A stretch of DNA of 12,581 nucleotides, taken from the NCBI GenBank assembly GCA_900319595.1, contig ONOZ01000256.1:1-12581 (forward strand), in the 5' to 3' direction. The translations under genes and the position numbers were made by a program. Positions 6,041 to 12,581 of the stretch are shown in pieces (positions within the stretch are counted from its first letter, which is position 1; the number at the start of each line of letters is the position of its first letter). This stretch comes from an uncultured Bacteroidales bacterium (lineage in GTDB: Bacteria > Bacteroidota > Bacteroidia > Bacteroidales > P3). Below the pieces are notes generated by a model. It did not search any database and had not been told where the DNA came from. It saw only the letters and a list, made by a program, of their open reading frames with translations.

Positions 6041-7120
6041 ATGGGCGAATTATTTTCAAAATTTAAAGACAAAAAGCAACTTCTTTATTGGCGACCTGTA
6101 AGACAAGCTCTACATACTTCACGAATGTTAGTTTTGCCGGGTTTTCAGGGAGTGCCTTTGTTTGATGTGATATTGTTTTTCGTAAAAGGTTTGAAAAAGG
6201 GAGTTATCAATCAGCGAGCGGCTTCTCTTTCCTACCATATATTCTTTTCTTTATTCCCTCTTTTGTTAGCAGGTTTTACTCTATTGCCTTTTTTTCATTT
6301 AGAACACTATATTCCTATGATTTTGGAGACGTTAGACAACCTATTCCCAGACTCTACACAGGATTTTATTCAAAGGACAGTAACAGATTTGTTATCAAAA
6401 AAGCATAAAGGTTTGATGTCCATAGGTTTTATTTCGTCTTTATGGATTGCATCGTCTGGATTCAATTCGTTATTATTGACTTTTAATCAATCGGCAAATG
6501 TAGATAAAAAACGTAAATTTATATATCGTAGGACAATCTCAATAGGTATGGTATTTGGAATATTCGTGGCTGTAATTATAAGTTTTACGTTAATAATCTT
6601 TTCTCGCAAACTTATGATGTATCTTATTTTTAATGATACCATTCAGACGTTTTTCCAAATGTATATATTTAAAGTTATAAAATGGTCAATAATAGTTTTT
6701 TTAGTATATGTAGTGTTAGCAACAATATATTATATTACTCCAGCAAACCGCAAAGGGCATAAATTCTTTTCGGCAGGTGCTACGCTTGCAACGGTTATGT
6801 TTATTTTAATGTCCAATGGTTTCAATTTTTATATACTACATTTTTCACGCTACAATGCTTTGTATGGCTCAATCGGTGCAATTATCATTTTCTTATTATG
6901 GATTTATTTAAATGCATACGTACTGATTTTAGGGTTTGAACTAAATGCATCAATAGCAGAAGCATATAGGGAAGGACATACAAAGAAAAAATTAGAAAAA
7001 GATAACGAAAAAGTAAGTATCTCGAGAACCTCAACCAATATGCTTAATACTCGTAGGATAAAAGCAATATTCAATCGTAGCAAAATAAAAAAGATTATAT
7101 CAAAACGACAAGAAACATAG
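6041..7120 (+). CDS. YihY/BrkB family inner-membrane protein
   Basis: 359 residues, polytopic. Family hallmarks are RAASLSYHIFFSLFPLLLAGF (59-79, second half of a membrane helix), SLWIASSGFNSLL (133-145) and the strongly conserved YGSIGAIIIFLLWIYLNAY stretch with ILGFELNA (275-303). About six membrane helices can be drawn (roughly 60-85, 125-148, 165-188, 208-232, 242-262, 275-300). The C-terminus from about 305 is a basic tail (KKKLEK, RRIKAIFNRSKIKKIISKRQ) likely to lie in the cytoplasm. The precise function of the family is not settled; older names such as ribonuclease BN are wrong for YihY. It follows nadC by 36 bases and converges on the glycosyltransferase gene with only 11 bases between the stop codons. 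Confidence 0.93.
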   Translation: MGELFSKFKDKKQLLYWRPVRQALHTSRMLVLPGFQGVPLFDVILFFVKGLKKGVINQRAASLSYHIFFSLFPLLLAGFTLLPFFHLEHYIPMILETLDNLFPDSTQDFIQRTVTDLLSKKHKGLMSIGFISSLWIASSGFNSLLLTFNQSANVDKKRKFIYRRTISIGMVFGIFVAVIISFTLIIFSRKLMMYLIFNDTIQTFFQMYIFKVIKWSIIVFLVYVVLATIYYITPANRKGHKFFSAGATLATVMFILMSNGFNFYILHFSRYNALYGSIGAIIIFLLWIYLNAYVLILGFELNASIAEAYREGHTKKKLEKDNEKVSISRTSTNMLNTRRIKAIFNRSKIKKIISKRQET

Positions 7121-7131
7121 TAACTTTCTCG

Positions 7132-8262
7132 TTATTGCCTTTGTTGTAGAATTGTTTCTAACAAATTATGTAATATTTGTTGTTCGTTTTGCCAATTTAA
7201 GTATTTTTGTGCAATTAAACAATTATCAGATAACTGTTGCAATAGAGAATTGTTAGACAAGATTTCGTTGATTTGTGATGCCAAAGTTGAGGTTTCATAA
7301 CCTTGCAAGGCAATACCTGTTATAAACTCTTCCTCAATAGCCTTAATTTCTGTTAATGGCGAATACAAAACGGGCGTTGCAGAATTTATATATTCAAAAA
7401 TCTTGTTTGGTAAGGAAATTGCATAGTTTTGATTTGTTGGTTTGTCAATAGATATACCCAAAGAGGCATTACGAGTTAGCAACATCATTTCCTCAAAGTC
7501 GATTTTACCTTTCAACACTACTTTGGTATGTAAATGATATGTATTTACCAACTTTTGCAACAAAGGAAATATGTCTCCATTGCCACAAATTATCAACTTG
7601 CAATCAATGTATTGCATAGCCGTTATCAGTTCTTCCAATCCTCTATCAATATTTGTTGCTCCTTGCCAAATTATATATTTTTCTGTTAAAGGGAATACTT
7701 TTTTAGGATTGTTGTTTTCTATGTATGGCGGAATATTACGTATAACCGTTGCATCTACATTGTATTGTTTTTTGAAGTATTCTTTAATTGGGTTGCAAAC
7801 AGTAACTATATATTTTAGTTTTGGGACGATAGACTTTTCTATTTTGAGCCAACATTTTTGCTGAAACGAATTAGGACGTAGTTCTGCCACATAGCAAAAC
7901 ATTTCGTGCGAGTCAAAAATAAGAGGAATATGTTTTAGTTTACTTATAATATAGTTTGCTGGTAGAGTATCCAAGTCATTTGCCCACAAAATATCGACTT
8001 TTTGGAATAGCAATGTACAAAAAATTCGTATATTCAACTCTGCATAATACAAAAAGTTTTTTCTAAAAATAAAACCCAGTCTATGAATTCGTAGGAAAGA
8101 GTACTTTTTTTCTAAGGGTGCATATTGTTTTTTTCGATTTTTTGTTGTATCTTTGCAAATCACTTTTACGTTAAGTCCAAAAGATGAAAGTGAAGAGCAC
8201 GTTCTTAATACTCGGTTATCGTTATACAAATCGTTACTAACTGATACACAAATAGTTTTCAT
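7132..8262 (-). CDS. GT4-like (group 1) glycosyltransferase
   Basis: 376 residues, two Rossmann-like halves as in GT-B enzymes, no signal peptide, probably at the cytoplasmic face of the membrane. The N-terminal acceptor half has SVSNDLYNDNRVLR (7-20), WANDLDTLPA (93-102) and FDSHEMF (116-122). The donor half begins with YIIWQGATNIDRGLEELI (196-213), then LIICGNGD (223-230), VVLKGKIDFEEM (248-259), and the sugar-nucleotide motif LPNKIFEYINSATPVLYS (284-301), with E290 as the likely donor-ribose ligand, followed by TE. Donor and acceptor cannot be told from sequence. It is last in the minus-strand group behind ddl, exporter and sulfatase-fold genes, which hints at a cell-surface glycan. A promoter-like sequence on the opposite strand overlaps codons 36-48. 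Confidence 0.9.
   Translation of the reverse strand: MKTICVSVSNDLYNDNRVLRTCSSLSSFGLNVKVICKDTTKNRKKQYAPLEKKYSFLRIHRLGFIFRKNFLYYAELNIRIFCTLLFQKVDILWANDLDTLPANYIISKLKHIPLIFDSHEMFCYVAELRPNSFQQKCWLKIEKSIVPKLKYIVTVCNPIKEYFKKQYNVDATVIRNIPPYIENNNPKKVFPLTEKYIIWQGATNIDRGLEELITAMQYIDCKLIICGNGDIFPLLQKLVNTYHLHTKVVLKGKIDFEEMMLLTRNASLGISIDKPTNQNYAISLPNKIFEYINSATPVLYSPLTEIKAIEEEFITGIALQGYETSTLASQINEILSNNSLLQQLSDNCLIAQKYLNWQNEQQILHNLLETILQQRQ
8121..8158 (+). promoter_or_regulatory. Possible antisense promoter inside the glycosyltransferase gene
   Basis: CATATTG at 8121-8127, then 20 bases, then TATCTTTGCAA at 8148-8158. The rnpB promoter has the same two blocks (CATATTG at 4608-4614, TATCTTTGCAA at 4635-4645) at the same spacing, with a similar T-rich spacer. 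The predicted start is near 8162 and transcription would run antisense over the first 100 bases of the glycosyltransferase gene and into the sulfatase-fold gene. The sequence is also coding on the minus strand, so chance cannot be excluded. Confidence 0.45.
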
Positions 8263-8320
8263 AGGATTTGGAGGGGGTTAAATATTTCTCGTGATTAGTG
8301 TGATCATCTCGCAAAAAAAT

Positions 8321-10150
8321 TTATTTTTCACTCAATTTGGCTTGGGCAATTGCGTACTGTGTATATTGCAAGAACGCAAAGCCATAATTTTTCATAGTAA
8401 TGGCTTGCAAAGGATAGATTTTTATGTAATTCAACTTGTCATTGTCGCTACCATTATAGTAGAGGCTTTCGTAACCCGAATCTCGCCAAACATATTTCCA
8501 AGTATCATTTTGAACAACAATACTATGAGCGTATGAAGACAAAGCATAACTTCTTTGATTTGCAAAGATATTTAATCCCAGAGTATTTTCATTAAAATAA
8601 TTCTTGTCCAACATAGATAAAAGGGTAGGAGCGATGTCTGTTTGAGAGGCGAGATTATTATTTTTCATCTCTTTAAGTCTATTTGGCATATGCATAATTA
8701 GAGGAATTTTATCTTTACCGCAGGAAGTAGTAATAATGAATAAAGTATTATTGAACCACAAGGTTTTACGTGCAGAGTTTATGAAATCTTTTATATATGC
8801 ATCAATCTTTTTGTATTTACTTTCAGATTTATCCGTATTGAGCAAGATAAGAGAAAAGAAATTATGTTTTTGTTTAGATATGTTGGTAATGTCTTGAGAG
8901 GCATTGATTGCAGAAAAAGTATAGATTTTTGAAAAGTCTTGCATTGACAAAAAATGGGTCGTATTATTTTGTTTTTGTTCTTCATCACAAATTAGGATAC
9001 TACTATAATTACGTGACTTTAGTGTGGTCGCAATTCCATTAAGTTTAGCAACAATGGTAGAGGACATCATATTGGACGAAAGAATATTAGGATACCCGCA
9101 CACAGTAGAGAATACTCCATTATATATGTTCTCTCCGTCCGGATAAATATTAGTGAAACTTAAAGATTTCGTTGTAAGGTTTGTTAGATAAGGCATTTTG
9201 TTGGGAGTAATATCCATAAGAGCAATATCTTCTGTCATAATCATAACTATATTAGTCCTTTCGGGTAATTCTGGTATAGAAGCAGGGCGGTCGTTTTTAG
9301 ATATTAGCTCCTCATCTATAATTTTTTTAGTCGTAGAACCGTCTATTACAGACAGCACTGTCGAAGGAGAATAGTTTTCTTCATCTATACTTTTGGCTAA
9401 ATTAAAAATAGAATTTATGCTTAACTGATTGAAAAAATCGCTGTCCGAGAAATGTGCAAATCTATTGTTAAAAGGATTTTTTGAGGTTAGTGAAGAATGC
9501 ATTCCTAATACACAAAGTGTTAATAATATAACGGAAAGTACAATAGTTTTGCCTATTTTTACCTCTTGTTTGTAAGGAGGAATAGCTTTGAACATAGTTG
9601 CATTGTACAAGCAGTACATTAGCCAAAGGAAGTAGCAAACAGAAAATAGAAAAATAGATAAATATAACAAAAGTACAGGTCGTTGTAGAAATAATGAAAA
9701 AATATATTTTGGAGATTCCATCCATGACACAACTATTATGTTGATATGAGTATTGAAATAAGAAAAATATATAACATCAGTAGCAATAATAAAAAAAGCA
9801 ACTGTTAGAACCAAGCAAAGTATTATATGTAGCGGTCTGTAAATCCACCTTTTGTTGATATTTGTAATAGTACCCAATATGATAAGTATAATAAATGGGA
9901 GCAAAATCCAGCACAAAATGATAGCATCAAAATATATGCCGATAACCAAACTTTTAATCAATAAAATAGGATTTAGATCTGAAAATGTAGTAAAACAATG
10001 TATTGTAAAAATAGCGAATCTATACAGCATCATAAAAAACACTCCCAAAAAGAACACACCAAATACATATTGCAATTGTAGTGGTAGTGTTGTTTTTACT
10101 TTTTGAGTAATATTATTGTTAATATCTTTTATATTCTTATTTATTTCCAT
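8321..10150 (-). CDS. LTA synthase/sulfatase-fold membrane protein, probable pseudoenzyme
   Basis: 609 residues. Five N-terminal membrane segments (about 23-50, 62-94, 105-132, 155-180, 201-220), including the family motif GIYFDAI (71-77), a periplasmic linker, then an alkaline-phosphatase/sulfatase-fold domain from about 298: TNIVMIMTED, MPYLTNLTTKSLSFTNIYPDG (319-339), CGYPN, TLFIITTSCG (469-478), IPLIMHMP (482-489), QTDIAPTLLSML (503-514). Active relatives transfer phosphoglycerol or phosphoethanolamine at the outer face of the membrane. Here the acidic metal ligand survives (E307), but the nucleophile Thr position is Ile/Tyr (GENIYNG, 339-345), the metal-binding Asp-His (normally DHG) is Ser-Cys-Gly (476-478), and the substrate His region (SxHxPY-like) reads LNTDKSES. 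The frame is intact, so this is not decay by frameshift. It starts 6 bases after the exporter gene and is probably in one operon with it. Confidence 0.8.
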   Translation of the reverse strand: MEINKNIKDINNNITQKVKTTLPLQLQYVFGVFFLGVFFMMLYRFAIFTIHCFTTFSDLNPILLIKSLVIGIYFDAIILCWILLPFIILIILGTITNINKRWIYRPLHIILCLVLTVAFFIIATDVIYFSYFNTHINIIVVSWMESPKYIFSLFLQRPVLLLYLSIFLFSVCYFLWLMYCLYNATMFKAIPPYKQEVKIGKTIVLSVILLTLCVLGMHSSLTSKNPFNNRFAHFSDSDFFNQLSINSIFNLAKSIDEENYSPSTVLSVIDGSTTKKIIDEELISKNDRPASIPELPERTNIVMIMTEDIALMDITPNKMPYLTNLTTKSLSFTNIYPDGENIYNGVFSTVCGYPNILSSNMMSSTIVAKLNGIATTLKSRNYSSILICDEEQKQNNTTHFLSMQDFSKIYTFSAINASQDITNISKQKHNFFSLILLNTDKSESKYKKIDAYIKDFINSARKTLWFNNTLFIITTSCGKDKIPLIMHMPNRLKEMKNNNLASQTDIAPTLLSMLDKNYFNENTLGLNIFANQRSYALSSYAHSIVVQNDTWKYVWRDSGYESLYYNGSDNDKLNYIKIYPLQAITMKNYGFAFLQYTQYAIAQAKLSEK

Positions 10151-10156
10151 TTTATT

Positions 10157-11974
10157 CTATAATGTTTGAAGTTTTATAAGATGTGCATAGTATCCATTTT
10201 TGTCAAGTAATTCTTGATGCGAACCAATTTCTATAATCCTACCCTTATCCATGACTATAATCATATCACTATCCAAGATTGTAGAAAGTCTATGTGCTAT
10301 TGCAATAACAGTTCTACCTTTCATAGCATTGGCAATTGCTCGAGTTACTTTCTTTTCGTTTTCAGTATCCATGGCACTTGTGGCCTCATCTAAAAGAAGT
10401 ATTTGAGGATTGCGTAATATTGCTCTTGCTATACATAGTCTTTGTCGCTGTCCTCCCGATAATTGCAACCCTCTATCGCCAGTTATGGTATCATAGCCAT
10501 TAGGAAGTTTTTCTATAAACTCATCTGCTCCTGCAATTTTTGCTGCTGCCTTAATATCCTCGTCTTTAAAATCCGTTAATCCAAATGCTATATTGTTTTT
10601 TACACTATCGTTAAATAAAATACTTTGTTGTGTTACAATCCCGTGAGATAATCTTAAAGAAGATAGACTAAAATCTTTTATATCCTCACCATCTATGGTA
10701 ATTTTGCCTTGTGTAGGGTCGGCAAAGCGAACGAACAAATCAAGCAAAGTACTCTTTCCTGCCCCCGATGCTCCAACAATAGCAACCTTTTGCCCTTTCT
10801 TTATAGTGAAATTTATATCCTGCAAGTTGAAAGCATTGTTATTTTCATATGTAAAGCTTACATTTTCAAATTTAATTTCATTTGCAAACTTGCACTCCTT
10901 ATTTCCTTTGTATTCTTCTTCTGTTGTTTGTTTGGTATTAAGAATCTGTAAAATTCTTGTTGCAGCAGCCTCTCCTTTTTTCAAATTATAATATGCCGTT
11001 ATCAATTCTTTTACAGGAGATATAAGTCTTGAAAAAATTACAGTGAAGGCTATCAAAACTGCTGGGTGCATTTGCGAGGTTAAAGTCATCATTCCTCCCA
11101 CTACTACTACGACAGAAAGTATTATTATGGAAAAAAATTCTGTCAAAGGTGCTGCCATTTCTTGTCTTGCGACAACTCGGGACATAGTTTTTGCATAAGA
11201 AGTATTTGAAGTGGAGAATTTGTCAATCATTATCTTTTCAGCATTTAATGATTTGGTGATTTTAACCATAGATAAAGACTCCTCGGCAAAGGCAAGTAAT
11301 CTTCCTAATTTTTGCTGTCCTTTATAAGAGTTACGATTCAAGGATGCCCCAATTTTTTGTATCAATATCATTGGCAAAGGTAGGACAATAATAATAAATA
11401 ACACGAATTTCCAAGATGCAAATATTAAAGAAATTGTATAGACTATTATCATAACGGGGTCTTTTATCACCATTTGTAAGCAAGAATATACACTCCATTC
11501 AACAGCACCTATATCCGAGGTCATTCTTGAAATAATATCTCCACGTCTAAAGTTGCTAAAAAACGAAACGGGCAAAATAGTAATTTTCTTATATACATCA
11601 TTTCTTAAATCTTTGACGACACCGTTACGTATAGGCGAAAGAAAATAATAACCGAAGTATCTACAAAGATTGGCAAGTAAAGTAAAAAAGACAAAACCTA
11701 TAGATATATAGATAAGGCAAGTAAAAAATCCTAACGTTTGCTTATAATACCCCAAGTAATAGGCAACAGTTCCGATTATGGCATCTTTTGAAAATGAAAA
11801 TTCAGGTAGTTGTTCGGGCGATGGTACTAATCCTAAAAGAATACTGACAAATGGCACCACCATGGCAATAGAAAACAAATTGAAAAACACATACAAAACA
11901 TTGAAAAGTATGTTTAAAAATACTTCTTTTTTATAATTGGTTACATATCTTAGTAAGTGTAATATGTTTTTCAT
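10157..11974 (-). CDS. MsbA-like ABC exporter, fused membrane and ATPase domains
   Basis: 605 residues, half-transporter that would act as a homodimer in the inner membrane, typically flipping or exporting lipids or lipid-linked molecules. The membrane domain covers about 1-330 with six helices. The ATPase domain covers about 365-605: A-loop Tyr in FENVSFTY (369-376), Walker A GASGAGKST (401-409), Q-loop VTQQSILFND (447-456), signature LSGGQRQR (505-512), Walker B ILLLDEATSA (525-534) with catalytic Glu530, and H-loop IAHRLS (559-564). All ATPase residues are intact. Coupling-helix sequence NFRRGDIISRMTSDI (141-155) is typical of lipid A exporter-type proteins. Being next to ddl and the sulfatase-fold and glycosyltransferase genes it probably handles an envelope component, but the substrate is not determined by sequence and msbA identity is not claimed. 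Confidence 0.93.
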   Translation of the reverse strand: MKNILHLLRYVTNYKKEVFLNILFNVLYVFFNLFSIAMVVPFVSILLGLVPSPEQLPEFSFSKDAIIGTVAYYLGYYKQTLGFFTCLIYISIGFVFFTLLANLCRYFGYYFLSPIRNGVVKDLRNDVYKKITILPVSFFSNFRRGDIISRMTSDIGAVEWSVYSCLQMVIKDPVMIIVYTISLIFASWKFVLFIIIVLPLPMILIQKIGASLNRNSYKGQQKLGRLLAFAEESLSMVKITKSLNAEKIMIDKFSTSNTSYAKTMSRVVARQEMAAPLTEFFSIIILSVVVVVGGMMTLTSQMHPAVLIAFTVIFSRLISPVKELITAYYNLKKGEAAATRILQILNTKQTTEEEYKGNKECKFANEIKFENVSFTYENNNAFNLQDINFTIKKGQKVAIVGASGAGKSTLLDLFVRFADPTQGKITIDGEDIKDFSLSSLRLSHGIVTQQSILFNDSVKNNIAFGLTDFKDEDIKAAAKIAGADEFIEKLPNGYDTITGDRGLQLSGGQRQRLCIARAILRNPQILLLDEATSAMDTENEKKVTRAIANAMKGRTVIAIAHRLSTILDSDMIIVMDKGRIIEIGSHQELLDKNGYYAHLIKLQTL

Positions 11975-11999
11975 ATTTTAACAAATTATTTTCTATTCA

Positions 12000-12581
12000 C
12001 TATTTTAGAACATTAGTTATTTGCATTTTATACAGCCATTGTACATCTTTATTCATACATCTCACCTGTTTTGGCACAATACTTTCTTCACTTTGACCTG
12101 GAGTTGTATTGATTTCAAGAAAATACAATTCCTTTTTATCCGTATCCCAAATATAATCAATTCTACAAACGCCCCGACAATTAAGATTCTTATAAATTTT
12201 TTCTGTAAGACGCTGAATATAAGTGGTCATTGTTTCGTCAATAGGAGCAGGTACTTTTTCTTCGCTTAATCCTTGATACTTTGCTTGCCAATCAAAGAAA
12301 TCCGTTTTAGGACATATCTCCGCCACAGGTAATGCTGTAACTTTGTTATCAATCATCATTACCCCACAACTAAATTCGCGACCTTTAATGTATTCTTCCA
12401 CCAAAACCTTATTATCAACCTCAAAAGCCTTTTCTATACATGACAACAAGTCTTCTTGTTTTGTTACTTTGAATGTGGCAAGCGATGAACCACCTTGCGA
12501 AGGCTTTACAAAAACAGGCAATTTTACTTTGGATAGAATCTCATCTAATGAAATTTCCTTGTCATCTTTATGGATAGAGGT
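12000..12581 (-). CDS. ddl: D-alanine--D-alanine ligase, C-terminal part (5' end outside window)
   Basis: ATP-grasp enzyme that joins two D-alanines for peptidoglycan precursors. The frame is open through the window edge; the last 193 codons are present, about 60 percent of the usual 320-330 residues. The TTG at 12521-12519 should not be taken as the start, because the frame and homologous sequence continue upstream (20 further codons to the edge). Visible motifs: LPVFVKPSQGGSS (ATP-binding lysine and Gly-rich loop), VLVEEYIKGREFSCGVM, PAPIDE, CRIDYIWD...LYFLEINTTPGQSEESIVPKQ. This last block holds the Mg ligands (Asp, Glu, Asn) and the NTxPG signature with the active-site Ser loop. The stop is 25 bases before the exporter start, consistent with one operon. 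Confidence 0.94.
   Translation of the reverse strand, partial: TSIHKDDKEISLDEILSKVKLPVFVKPSQGGSSLATFKVTKQEDLLSCIEKAFEVDNKVLVEEYIKGREFSCGVMMIDNKVTALPVAEICPKTDFFDWQAKYQGLSEEKVPAPIDETMTTYIQRLTEKIYKNLNCRGVCRIDYIWDTDKKELYFLEINTTPGQSEESIVPKQVRCMNKDVQWLYKMQITNVLK

Noticed and set aside
7105..7132. Weak hairpin between the convergent yihY and glycosyltransferase genes as a bidirectional terminator
   Set aside because: Only 5 bp (AGAAA/TTTCT) plus an imperfect ACG/CGT extension, with no good T tract on either side.
8291..8536. 81-codon plus-strand ORF downstream of the possible antisense promoter
   Set aside because: Most of it is the antisense of the sulfatase-fold gene, and its composition looks like a shadow frame; a peptide product is not supported.
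8148..8570. 15-bp perfect inverted repeat (8148-8162 and 8556-8570, TATCTTTGCAAATCA)
   Set aside because: Both arms are in coding sequence and both resemble the -7 promoter block. About one such match is expected by chance in AT-rich DNA of this length, and the second arm has no TTG at the right spacing.

Overview
The window looks like chromosomal DNA from a low-GC member of the Bacteroidota, probably Bacteroidales. Two things support this. First, TAnnTTTG -7 promoter elements, typical of the Bacteroidota primary sigma factor, sit before the RNase P RNA, nadC and the dnaE-downstream region, and they replace an E. coli-type -10 box. Second, the proteins (DnaE, NadC, YihY/BrkB, Ddl, MsbA-type exporter, LtaS-like sulfatase-fold protein) read as Bacteroidota-like. 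Genus cannot be assigned from the sequence alone.

Left part, plus strand. The window opens inside dnaE (replicative DNA polymerase III alpha, ends 2278). Next comes a 364-base non-coding stretch (2279-2642) that is unusually rich in long, interleaved complementary segments. I read it as a structured leader or stand-alone RNA driven by a TATCTTTG element at 2334. It leads directly into a tight three-gene cassette: a 93-residue HNH-type zinc-finger nuclease-like protein, a 211-residue soluble protein with a coiled-coil C-terminus, and a DUF4407-like membrane protein with a long coiled-coil loop. This RNA plus HNH plus coiled coil plus membrane cassette lies between two housekeeping loci and is the best candidate here for an undescribed system, possibly accessory or defence-related. 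Its function is unknown.

Middle part, plus strand. A clear promoter (TTG-N20-TATCTTTG) drives rnpB, the RNase P RNA, for which P1, P2, P4, the GGU loop and a GNRA hairpin can all be read. Then come nadC (quinolinate phosphoribosyltransferase, NAD synthesis) with its own -7 element, and a YihY/BrkB family membrane protein 36 bases behind it.

Right part, minus strand, converging on yihY. Reading in the direction of transcription, there is a partial D-alanine--D-alanine ligase (ddl), an MsbA-like ABC exporter, an LTA-synthase/sulfatase-fold membrane protein and a GT4-like glycosyltransferase. The gaps are 25, 6 and 58 bases, which suggests one envelope-related operon. The sulfatase-fold protein has lost most of the catalytic residues expected of its family and is probably a pseudoenzyme. 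The start of the glycosyltransferase gene carries, on the opposite strand, a near copy of the rnpB promoter with identical spacing, which may drive antisense transcription.

No tRNA, insertion sequence, CRISPR array or integrase was found.
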